Assembly: GCA_002688775.1 (NCBI GenBank)
Contig: NZDH01000009.1
Location: forward strand, 1 to 40,629
Length of the DNA stretch: 40,629 nt
Direction: 5' to 3'
Source: Candidatus Woesearchaeota archaeon
GTDB lineage: Archaea > Nanobdellota > Nanobdellia > Woesearchaeales > GW2011-AR4
Position numbers and translations under genes: made by a program. Under the pieces are notes generated by a model. It made no database searches. It saw only the letters and a list, made by a program, of their open reading frames with translations, and had not been told where the DNA came from. This document shows, piece after piece, positions 34,401-40,629 of this stretch (the first letter of the stretch is position 1; every line of letters begins with the position of its first letter).

Positions 34401-35360
34401 TACCAGGATTATGCCGGAGGAATCCACAGCACAGATCTCTATATAGCTTCTTCTGATACTAATTCATTGGATCTCGCAAGTGTGACAATTAACCGAACAA
34501 CAAACGGCAGCAGTGCAGTTTCCATCAGAGGAATAACATTGATTAATTCAACAAAAACAATATTCCTGGAAAAATTAAACTCATCTGTCAATTCAGTATG
34601 CATAAAAGATGCTGATACAAGCTTTGTCTCGATAAGCTCAGCCTGCAATTCAGCTGACGAATTATTGGTTATATGCGATAATGCAAGCAACGGCCAATAC
34701 GCCTGCTTCGATACAGGACTAAGATACAAAGTGACTGGATTGAATCATTCTGCCATAAAGGAACAGTGTACGGATAATGATGGTGATGGTTATGGAACAG
34801 GCTGCACAGCTGGCACTGACTGCGATGATAATGACGCCTCTAAAACAACAGACTGCTCTTCTGGCGGAGGCAGTTCCGGCGGTGGAGGTGGCGGCGGAGG
34901 AGGTGGCGGCGGAGGAGGTGGCGGCGGAGGTGCAGGGCTATTTTATGTCTGCAATATGGATTGGGAATGCGGAGTTTGGTCAGACTGCATCAAAAATAAA
35001 CAGATAAGAGATTGTAATTTTGTCAAAGTTCCACAGCACACCAGCCGTGAACTATGTCCAAAAGAATCAGCAGTTCCTATAATAAGCAGAACTTGTGAAA
35101 TCAAAGAAGAAATTGCAGCTGCACAAGAGCAAGATTTAACAGAAGTTACATCAACATCAAGCGAAACTGAATCAGCCCAGCAATCTCCAATAGGTGAAAC
35201 AACTGTAGCGAAAAAAGGCATAAGCAGCATAATTGAAAGTGCTGTTAAGTTCACAGAACAAACAAACGTCAGGATTGCTTCAGCATTTATTCTTATCTCA
35301 GTGTTGGGAATATTCGTATTCCATTATTATAAGTCAGGAAAATCCAAATCCAATCATTAA
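31461..35360 (+). CDS. Cell-surface subtilisin-like serine protease with calcium-type and TSP1-like modules
   Basis: 1299 residues. A signal peptide (MKWHLWVFLMIIAALAYSMS) and an inhibitor-like propeptide (VIVVLKDDYNV, VNGFAGKLKKSSYQKL) precede the S8 domain. The catalytic triad is Asp178 in VIDTGVDYTHP, His223 in NGHGTHVAG and Ser393 in SGTSMSTPHVAG. Then come several Ig/cadherin-like modules very rich in N-x-S/T sequons, a DxDxDG-type calcium segment (DIDNDGDPDFNDTDDDNDG), a second one (TDNDGDGYGTG), a Gly-rich linker, a six-Cys thrombospondin-1-like module (WECGVWSDC to RTC) and a C-terminal membrane helix (about 1273-1293) with a basic tail. It is probably membrane-anchored and glycosylated outside the cell. 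Confidence 0.93.
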   Translation: MKWHLWVFLMIIAALAYSMSAKSDVNSDMQELFGDNEEIEVIVVLKDDYNVINEYGFAASSWDDNERKKMMISHQQEHILDELNLKDSEGLVLSNLKEEYDFELTNIYSNVNGFAGKLKKSSYQKLSNNQKVLKIYKPREISIQLSDSVGIINATSAWSLVYNGTNITGLGETVCVIDTGVDYTHPALGNCSSDAFTNGTCQKVISGYDYVNNDNDSIDDNGHGTHVAGIVASTNDSFRGVAPNANIISMKVLSSGGGGSTANLISGIDWCVNNASIFNISVITMSLGTSTLFTSSCDSDDTSLTSSIANAIEKNITVVAATGNAGSTTGIASPACITNVTSVGAVTKADSMIYNRNGITDLLATGVSIKSTVPAGSCESCDPTRYKSLSGTSMSTPHVAGAFALLRQYRRLEQNSILLPSQIQDALNDTGKQIDDTGSSGFFFSRINVFQAILSLDQTSLNISFAEPTPVNNSNFTINSTQSSVFINLTSNEVLSGSIIEISNGSKINSTMTIDELNTFINLTSLKVGVRTFRIYANDSAGNVRITELRTLQINNTAPEIINSSPINESVSIAEPNNQTFSINFSDPQNDSVTFFWYLNNSLEIDGINKSEFNFTGNLTASGFYVINATLDDGSQMIYRSWNLTVNNTNFAPNVTSVNLTNTDFLNRTNGTLTPFWSFNDTDVDSITANETLWYINNSLIAGHTNKTSLNSSNTTKLENWTFSVRVFDGANWSDFKNSSLISILNSNPIININTSSIELSEVQKVNISLSASDSDNDVLNYTINDSKFIREGASFVWNTNLSDEGEYQVNVTVNDSTNIDSSLINITINDARDIDNDGDPDFNDTDDDNDGLNDSIDRLIGNLSSINTTIQNLSILVGNSSNLSQAFNGAFTINFTQNNTLIVSFDFNFSKGNDNVSDTIVEGQSKSLYVNGKNYLVTVAFVDSIQTKLVIDSESTGFLNENDSYTLSDGAIVGILDILYQDYAGGIHSTDLYIASSDTNSLDLASVTINRTTNGSSAVSIRGITLINSTKTIFLEKLNSSVNSVCIKDADTSFVSISSACNSADELLVICDNASNGQYACFDTGLRYKVTGLNHSAIKEQCTDNDGDGYGTGCTAGTDCDDNDASKTTDCSSGGGSSGGGGGGGGGGGGGGGGGGAGLFYVCNMDWECGVWSDCIKNKQIRDCNFVKVPQHTSRELCPKESAVPIISRTCEIKEEIAAAQEQDLTEVTSTSSETESAQQSPIGETTVAKKGISSIIESAVKFTEQTNVRIASAFILISVLGIFVFHYYKSGKSKSNH
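34884..34928 (+). repeat. Three perfect 15-base tandem repeats encoding polyglycine
   Basis: GGAGGTGGCGGCGGA is repeated three times head to tail within the protease gene. It encodes most of a polyglycine linker between the calcium-type segment and the thrombospondin-like module. The GC content is far above that of the surrounding gene. The repeat length is a multiple of three, so slippage changes the linker length without breaking the frame. Confidence 0.9.
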
Positions 35361-35395
35361 ACATTTAAATACTAACACCAAAATCTCTGTATAAA

Positions 35396-37813
35396 ATGGA
35401 ATTGCCAAAAAACTACAATCCAAAAGGGTCTGAGCCAAAATGGATTGAATTCTGGGAAAAGGAAAAGATCTATGCTTTTGATCCTAAAAGCAAGGCAGAG
35501 ATCTATTCAGTTGATACTCCCCCTCCAACTTTAAGCGGCAAGATGCACATTGGACATTCATTCTCTTATTCGCAGCAGGATTTCATTGTAAGATTCCAAA
35601 GAATGATCGGCAAAAACATATTCTATCCTTTCGGGACTGATGACAATGGTTTAGCAACAATAAGGATGATTGAAAAGATGAAAAAAGTTAAGGGCGTGAA
35701 AATGGGAAGGAAGGAATTTGTTGATCTATGTCTAAAAACTTTAAAAGAAATAAGGCCGCAAATAGTCTATGACTGGAAAAGGATCGGAGTAAGCGCTGAT
35801 TTTGATGTTTTCTATACGACAATTGACGGGCATTCTCAAAAAATTTCTCAAAAATCCTTTTTGGATTTGCACAAGATGGGAAGAATTTACAGGAAAAAAG
35901 CCCCTTTTGTCTGGTGTCCGGAATGTCAAACAGCAATTGCACAAGTAGAAATGAAAGATTCTGAAAGGGCCAGCAATATGGTTTATATGAAATTTGACAC
36001 AGATGCCGGAAAGCAAATAACAATTGCTACAACAAGACCAGAATTACTGCCGGCATGTGTTGCCATTCACATCCATCCGGATGATAAGCGCTACAACAAC
36101 TTGATAGGGGCCAAAGCAAAAATTCCTTTTTCTGACAGGACAGTTACGATAGAAGCAAACAAAGATGTTGATATGGAATTTGGCTCAGGAATTGTCTACC
36201 ACTGCACTTATGGAGACATGGATGATGTAAAATGGATGGAAGAGTTCAACATAGAACCAATTGAAATTTTAAATAAAAATGGAGTATTAAATGAAAAAGC
36301 TGGCCGCTTTAAGGGATTGCATGTAAAAAAAGCAAGAGCTGCTGTGATAAAAGCATTAGAAGAAGAAGGCAGAATTGAAAAATTAGATCCAATAAAACAT
36401 GTAGTAAATGTTCACGAAAGATGTGAGACGGACATTGAAATCTTAAATACAGAACAATGGTTCATTAAATATCTTGATTTGAAGGGGGATTTCATCAAAT
36501 ACGGTAAAAAGATAAAATGGTATCCTGATCATATGCGTGTCAGGTATGATAACTGGGTCAATGGATTGAAATGGGACTGGAACATTTCAAGACAGAGGGA
36601 TTTTGGAATTCCGATTCCTGTATGGTACTGCAAAAAATGTTCAGAAATTATTGTTGCTGATGAAAAGCAATTGCCAGTAGACCCTATTGTTGATAAGCCA
36701 AATAAGAAATGCAAATGCGGTTCTGATGAATTTATCGGCGAAAAAGATACTTTAGACACCTGGGCAACCTCATCTTTGACTCCTGAAATTGCAATTGAAC
36801 TGTTCAAGGATAAAAAATTACAGAAGAAACTGTTCCCTATGAGCTTAAGGCCGCAGGCTCACGACATAATTACATTCTGGCTTTTTAATACGGTTGTTAA
36901 AAGTTATTTTCACCATAAGAATGTTCCTTGGGATAATGTAATGATTTCTGGATTTGCCTTGGACCCTAAAGGCAAGAAAATGAGCAAGAGCAAGGGAAAT
37001 GTAGTTGATCCTAGGGACATGATCTCAAAATATTCTGCTGACTCATTAAGGTTTTGGGCATCTGGCTCAAGACTTGGAGATGACTTGCCGTTTCTGGAAA
37101 AAGATCTAGTGACCGGAAACAGATTTATTACAAAAATCTGGAATGCCTCAAAATTTGCCTTTATGCATCTTGCCGACTATAAGGGAAAAAAACCAGCAAA
37201 GCTTGAAATGATTGACATGTGGATTTTGTCAAAGCTGAGCAAGGTCGTTAAAAAATCAACTCAAAACTTCACTAATTATGAATATTCCCATACAAAACTT
37301 GATACAGAAACATTCTTCTGGCACACTTTCTGCGACAATTATCTGGAATTGATCAAGGACAGGCTTTACAATCCTGACAAAAGAGGTTCTGAATCGAAAC
37401 TCTCTGCTCAATACGGGCTCTATAATTCCTTATTGACAATATTAAAATTAATAGCGCCTATAATGCCTTTCATAACAGAAGAGCTTTATCAGCTCTATTT
37501 TAAAAAACATGAAAAAGAAAAAAGCATCCACTTGACAAAATGGCCTGAAATAAAACTGATTGATGATCATGCAGAGCATATTGGTGATTTTGTTGTCAAA
37601 GTTGTTGAATTCGTCAGAAAAGAAAAGACAGCAAAGCAGGTGTCACTGAAAGCTCCTGTAAAAAAACTCACAATCAAGGCAAAAATAGAAGAGATCGATT
37701 TTGACAAAGTTGAAGCGGATATAAAAGCAACAACATCAGCAGAGACCATTATTTTTGAGCCAACTCGGGGTACAAAACCCGATACAGACGTCGATATTTC
37801 TATAGAATTTTGA
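35396..37813 (+). CDS. valS: Valyl-tRNA synthetase
   Basis: This 805-residue class I synthetase charges tRNA-Val. It has the HIGH motif as LSGKMHIGHSFSYSQQD, an editing CP1 domain (ITIATTRPELLPACVAIHIH and VDMEFGSGIVYHCTYGD), the KMSKS motif in KGKKMSKSKGNVVDPRDMI and an anticodon-binding helical domain (LSKVVKKSTQNFTNYEYS). A small zinc-binding insert is suggested by CKKCSEIIV and CKCGS. A TATA-like ATTTAAATAC at 35363-35372 precedes the ATG by 24-33 bases, so the transcript is probably leaderless. Confidence 0.95.
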   Translation: MELPKNYNPKGSEPKWIEFWEKEKIYAFDPKSKAEIYSVDTPPPTLSGKMHIGHSFSYSQQDFIVRFQRMIGKNIFYPFGTDDNGLATIRMIEKMKKVKGVKMGRKEFVDLCLKTLKEIRPQIVYDWKRIGVSADFDVFYTTIDGHSQKISQKSFLDLHKMGRIYRKKAPFVWCPECQTAIAQVEMKDSERASNMVYMKFDTDAGKQITIATTRPELLPACVAIHIHPDDKRYNNLIGAKAKIPFSDRTVTIEANKDVDMEFGSGIVYHCTYGDMDDVKWMEEFNIEPIEILNKNGVLNEKAGRFKGLHVKKARAAVIKALEEEGRIEKLDPIKHVVNVHERCETDIEILNTEQWFIKYLDLKGDFIKYGKKIKWYPDHMRVRYDNWVNGLKWDWNISRQRDFGIPIPVWYCKKCSEIIVADEKQLPVDPIVDKPNKKCKCGSDEFIGEKDTLDTWATSSLTPEIAIELFKDKKLQKKLFPMSLRPQAHDIITFWLFNTVVKSYFHHKNVPWDNVMISGFALDPKGKKMSKSKGNVVDPRDMISKYSADSLRFWASGSRLGDDLPFLEKDLVTGNRFITKIWNASKFAFMHLADYKGKKPAKLEMIDMWILSKLSKVVKKSTQNFTNYEYSHTKLDTETFFWHTFCDNYLELIKDRLYNPDKRGSESKLSAQYGLYNSLLTILKLIAPIMPFITEELYQLYFKKHEKEKSIHLTKWPEIKLIDDHAEHIGDFVVKVVEFVRKEKTAKQVSLKAPVKKLTIKAKIEEIDFDKVEADIKATTSAETIIFEPTRGTKPDTDVDISIEF

Positions 37814-37877
37814 AAAGGTTTAAATATAAGTTCTTTCAAGGATATAGATTATATAAAAAGTGGTGGAGGGATTTAGA

Positions 37878-38408
37878 ATGAACGTGGACACTTTAGTATC
37901 GGATTCTACACCTGAGGGTGAGGTAGTACACTCAATTGGAGATTTAGCAGGCAGAAGAAGTAGGAGTAATGGCCATTCTCGTAAAAGATACAATTCCACT
38001 ATTAGAGGAAAGAATGTCCCCTATACTAGAAGAAGCACTGGTAGAATTTATAGCTTAGATATAAATGAAGTATTAACAGGACATCCAATCCATACAAACC
38101 AAACTCTTTCATCTTATGGAATTCCAGATTCTGATGAAAGAGCACAATTACTTTCAACGTTAGGGAGGGGCCAAAAGAAAGAAGGTGCCGAGGTTGTGCG
38201 TCAATCTGAATTAATCGCGAGAGAAACAAGGCTAGCAGACTATTTTGCTACTGGATCTGAGCACGCAAGGGCTGCATTCATGGCTATTACCCGTTATGTA
38301 GCTGAGTTTGGCGTAAATACGACGAGAAGATTTGTAGATTTAGTAGGTATTGAATCAATGGCCACAATAGGATACAATCCTTTGTTTATGGCTGCTGCAT
38401 ATAAGTAA
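37878..38408 (+). CDS. Hypothetical protein, 176 residues
   Basis: I do not recognise this protein. It has an acidic/polar N-terminus (NVDTLVSDSTPEGEVV), a basic Arg/Ser-rich region (GRRSRSNGHSRKRYNSTIRG and TRRSTGRIYS) and a predicted helical C-terminal half (VVRQSELIARETRLADYFAT, then FMAITRYVAEFG). There are no cysteines and no membrane segments. The ATG at 37878 is preceded by GGTGGAGGG (37862-37870), which favours it over the GTG at 37860. A TATA-like TTTAAATATA lies at 37819-37828. The basic region could bind nucleic acid (inference). Confidence 0.6.
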   Translation: MNVDTLVSDSTPEGEVVHSIGDLAGRRSRSNGHSRKRYNSTIRGKNVPYTRRSTGRIYSLDINEVLTGHPIHTNQTLSSYGIPDSDERAQLLSTLGRGQKKEGAEVVRQSELIARETRLADYFATGSEHARAAFMAITRYVAEFGVNTTRRFVDLVGIESMATIGYNPLFMAAAYK

Positions 38409-38443
38409 TAAGCCGATTAAGTTGAATATGATCTCAGATTAAA

Positions 38444-39802
38444 TTAACTTTTCTTCCACCTAACGCCGTCTTTAGTATCCTCAAGAACAATCCCTTTTTC
38501 TTTTAATTCCTCCCTTATCTTGTCTGCTTTGGAGAAATCTTTTTCTTTTCTTGCTTTTTCCCTTTCATTGATTAATTTCTTGATATCAGATTTAAGCTTT
38601 ACATCTTCAGTAGACAAAACATTGAAAACTTTGTCAAACTCTAGCATCAGCTTATGGCTTTTCTTGCCCCCTCCTTTTTTATTCACTTCTTTTACAAAAT
38701 CAAATATTGCTGCTAATGCTTTAGGAGTGTCAAAATCATCGTCCATATGCTTTATGAATTCTTTTTCTGTCTTTTCTATTAATTTAAGATCATCTTTTTC
38801 TTTGCTGTCTTTGACTTTAGCAGTAAAATCATTCAATCTTTCAAGGCTGTTCTTAGCTTGTTCCAATAATTCATCTGAAAAATCAATTGGACTTTTATAA
38901 TGAGCTGAAATATAAAAAAACCTCAGCACTTTTGGATCATATTTCTTTAATGCTTCTTTTATTGTAACAAAATTACCCAATGACTTGGCCATTTTCTGGC
39001 CTTTTACATTCAAGAAACCAGTATGCAGCCAATACTTTACAAAAGGTTTCTTGCCGGAAGAAGCTTCCATCTGGGCAATTTCAGCTTCGTGATGCGGAAA
39101 TATTAAATCTCTAGCACCGCCATGAACATCATACTGGGGACCAAATTCTTTTTCAGTTATTGCAGTATCTTCGATATGCCATCCCGGCCTGCCGCCATTA
39201 AACCAAGGATCATCCCATTTCGGCTCGTTTTTCTTTGATTTCTTCCACAAGCAGAAATCTCCTTTGTTGATTTTCTTTTTGCTGTCATCAATCCTTGAAA
39301 CAGCATCTTCTGCTTCCATTGATTTTCTTCCACTTAATTTTCCATATTCCGGAAATTTGGATAAATCAAAATAAACACCATCATCGTTTATTACGTATGC
39401 AAAGCCCTTGTCCATCAATGTTTTTACCTGTTTTTGTATTTCCTTGATATGATCAGTTGCTCTTGCATATTTATCAACAGAATCAACACCCAATTCTTTT
39501 ATATTCTTGAGAAAATCATTTTCAAATCCTTTTACCAACTTTTTTGTGTCGATATTCTTTTCTTGTGCCCTTTGGATTATTTTATCATCAATGTCAGTTA
39601 TATTCTGTAAATAATTAACTTTAAAACCCCTATATCTTAGATATTTGACAATAATATCAAACTGAACGCATGTTTTAGCATGCCCGATGTGTGCAAAATC
39701 ATAAGGCGTGACGCCACAGACAAAGAATTTTACATTCTTGCCTTTACTTGGTTTAAAGATTTCTTTTTTCTTTGTTAGTGTATTGAATACTTTTAGAGGC
39801 AT
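38444..39802 (-). CDS. cysS: Cysteinyl-tRNA synthetase
   Basis: This 452-residue class I synthetase charges tRNA-Cys. It shows FFVCGVTPYDFAHIGHAKTC with the HIGH motif and the first zinc-ligand Cys, NITDIDDKIIQRAQEK, WHIEDTAI (usually W-H-I-E-C), HHEAEIAQMEAS with zinc-ligand His residues, and the KMSKS-type loop KGQKMAKSLGN. The C-terminal helical and anticodon region is complete. The Cys of the W-H-I-E-C motif is Asp here. Its cognate tRNA-Cys gene lies about 0.6 kb upstream on the same strand. Confidence 0.95.
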   Translation of the reverse strand: MPLKVFNTLTKKKEIFKPSKGKNVKFFVCGVTPYDFAHIGHAKTCVQFDIIVKYLRYRGFKVNYLQNITDIDDKIIQRAQEKNIDTKKLVKGFENDFLKNIKELGVDSVDKYARATDHIKEIQKQVKTLMDKGFAYVINDDGVYFDLSKFPEYGKLSGRKSMEAEDAVSRIDDSKKKINKGDFCLWKKSKKNEPKWDDPWFNGGRPGWHIEDTAITEKEFGPQYDVHGGARDLIFPHHEAEIAQMEASSGKKPFVKYWLHTGFLNVKGQKMAKSLGNFVTIKEALKKYDPKVLRFFYISAHYKSPIDFSDELLEQAKNSLERLNDFTAKVKDSKEKDDLKLIEKTEKEFIKHMDDDFDTPKALAAIFDFVKEVNKKGGGKKSHKLMLEFDKVFNVLSTEDVKLKSDIKKLINEREKARKEKDFSKADKIREELKEKGIVLEDTKDGVRWKKS

Positions 39803-39837
39803 TTGTATTAAATATTCTTACCTATTTTTAATTGTTT

Positions 39838-40224
39838 TTATTCCTTCCTTAAACTTCTCCTTATTGCTCTATTAACTTGGCTTTCACTTAATCCGGGGGT
39901 AGTGGGGACCAATTGGGCAAATCCATCTTCCGGAACACTCCCGATTCTTATGACACTTTTAAGGGAAGCATAGCCGCCTTTTTCAGTATTACCCCTTCCA
40001 ATAAATATACGATACACCTTCCCCTCCAGAAATAGATAATGGATTTGTACATTTGTTGGTCCAACACGTTGCATAGCTAAATGTTCATACGAACTTGGAA
40101 TGATTCTAACATCCCCGGAAGTAGTATCAACTATGCCTTCTAGTTCTCCCTCTTCAGGCCTAAGGAAAAATACTGGAGTACTTCCATCATCTTTCTTAGC
40201 GCTTTCGTAGTAATTTACTTGCAT
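39838..40224 (-). CDS. Hypothetical protein, 128 residues
   Basis: Not recognised. The predicted fold is mostly beta strands (TPVFFLRPEEGELEGIV, VQIHYLFLEGKVYRIFIG) ending in a helix (SESQVNRAIRRSLRKE). No cysteines, signal peptide or membrane segment. A strong ribosome site (GGAGG, then ten bases, then ATG) supports the start. It lies between cysS and the tRNA-Cys gene on the same strand. Confidence 0.6.
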   Translation of the reverse strand: MQVNYYESAKKDDGSTPVFFLRPEEGELEGIVDTTSGDVRIIPSSYEHLAMQRVGPTNVQIHYLFLEGKVYRIFIGRGNTEKGGYASLKSVIRIGSVPEDGFAQLVPTTPGLSESQVNRAIRRSLRKE

Positions 40225-40425
40225 TTTATTCCAACCTCCATAATTGATTATCTTATTAATTTATCTTAATTTTATAAAAAGAAAAATATAGGTTAAACAG
40301 ATATTAAAAAGTCAATGAAATTAGAACTAACAACAGCAAGAAACACATTCAATCAATCTATAATTAATCTTCATTTTGATTATTTTATGAAAATTGCACC
40401 TTATATATAAAATTATGTTTTAATA
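40225..40425. other. AT-rich gap, no gene seen
   Basis: About 200 bases of AT-rich sequence between the tRNA-Cys 3' end and the hypothetical gene on the same strand. It contains TATA-like stretches on the minus strand and the ribosome site of the hypothetical gene, but no credible frame or stable hairpin that I can see. Confidence 0.4.
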
Positions 40426-40589
40426 TGGAGCGAGGGGCCGGACTCGAACCGGCGAATAAGCGGGATTGGCGCAACATGTCATCGCCTTTCGGCTCATTAT
40501 GCTGCTTTGCAGCATCGAGTTCAAGCAATTTTTTGCTCAAAACGCTCGCCTTAGCCGCTTGGCTTTGAGGTTTTTGAAAAAACCCTCGC
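40426..40589 (-). tRNA. tRNA-Cys (GCA) interrupted by three introns
   Basis: On the minus strand the ends pair as GCGAGGG (40583-40589) with CCCTCGC (40430-40436), then T73 and an encoded CCA. The T arm is GCCGG-TTCGAGT-CCGGC (40437-40453). The D arm is GCC-AAGCGGCTAA-GGC (40548-40563). A normal molecule appears only after removing introns at 40565-40581 (17 bases, 8/9), 40514-40542 (29 bases, 30/31) and 40465-40506 (42 bases, 37/38). This leaves U8, A9, the anticodon stem AGCGG/CCGCT and loop CTGCAAC with anticodon GCA. Each junction falls after the second base of a 3-base bulge, as in archaeal bulge-helix-bulge sites. U73, anticodon GCA and the TATTC variable loop fit tRNA-Cys. Confidence 0.85.
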
Positions 40590-40611
40590 AAAGCGAACTT
40601 TGCTCCCTCGC
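40588..40611 (-). other. tRNA leader with duplicated acceptor strand and hairpin
   Basis: Just upstream of the tRNA 5' end the minus strand contains a second GCGAGGG (40605-40611) and a GCAAAG-TTCG-CTTTGC hairpin (40588-40603). Because the second copy is followed by A rather than the conserved U8, I take the downstream copy as the true 5' end. The duplicate could compete for acceptor pairing or reflect a further, unproven intron. Confidence 0.5.
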
Positions 40612-40629
40612 ATTGAATCAATTAATCTC

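Noticed and set aside
40426-40589. Reading as a class II tRNA (Leu or Ser) with a long variable arm, or as tmRNA
   Set aside because: T73, the TATTC variable loop and the anticodon stem recovered after intron removal fit tRNA-Cys(GCA); a full D arm argues against tmRNA.
40385-40621. A 78-residue open frame on the minus strand
   Set aside because: It runs through the tRNA-Cys gene and its leader; the RNA structure explains the sequence.

Overview
The window looks like part of an AT-rich archaeal chromosome. The evidence is an archaeal replication factor C large subunit, archaeal-type Gly-, Val- and Cys-tRNA synthetases, a tRNA gene interrupted by bulge-helix-bulge introns, TATA-type promoters 20-35 bases upstream of many start codons (several genes look leaderless), and a TrmB-family regulator. 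The mix of small membrane proteins, lipoproteins and a large surface subtilase suggests a DPANN lineage such as Woesearchaeota. That placement is inference only.

Layout. 1-1108: end of a tandem-duplicated unit made of a ribbon-helix-helix (RHH) gene and a hydrophobic protein. 1121-7570: thioredoxin reductase; a split PEP-synthase-like pair whose second protein is fused to an HD domain, with a divergent TrmB regulator; leucyl aminopeptidase; and a DUF3096 peptide. 7619-13438: base-excision repair (endonuclease III, Ogg2, Tag) interleaved with a short class II ribonucleotide reductase (RNR) and small enzymes. 13522-17240: pterin dehydratase, cobalamin adenosyltransferase and a full-length class II RNR with two NrdR-box-like sites in its promoter. 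17429-22346: mostly envelope and lipoprotein genes of unknown role plus a Cas4-like nuclease. 22564-25497: a defence or mobile-element scar with an RHH gene, a DUF262 N-terminus with a foreign tail, a RadC fragment, a TcmP plus Gp37/Gp68 pair and a repeated 13-base motif. 25628-37813: zinc-ribbon peptides and a cold-shock protein, GlyRS, an SNF transporter, RfcL, a 1299-residue cell-surface subtilase and ValRS. 37878-40629: two unknown proteins, CysRS, and a tRNA-Cys whose sequence only becomes a normal tRNA after removal of three introns.

How genes work together. The cobalamin adenosyltransferase makes the cofactor that both class II RNRs need. Thioredoxin reductase probably supplies reducing power to the long RNR through its C-terminal cysteines. 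Nth, Ogg2 and Tag cover oxidised and alkylated bases. CysRS lies about 0.6 kb from its own tRNA.

Between genes there are structured repeats. Elements at 14441-14606 and 27848-28077 are homologous, have inverted ends and show compensatory base changes in their stems. The second carries a nested module that also occurs alone at 31217-31283. A separate two-part hairpin array sits between divergent promoters at 29631-29877.
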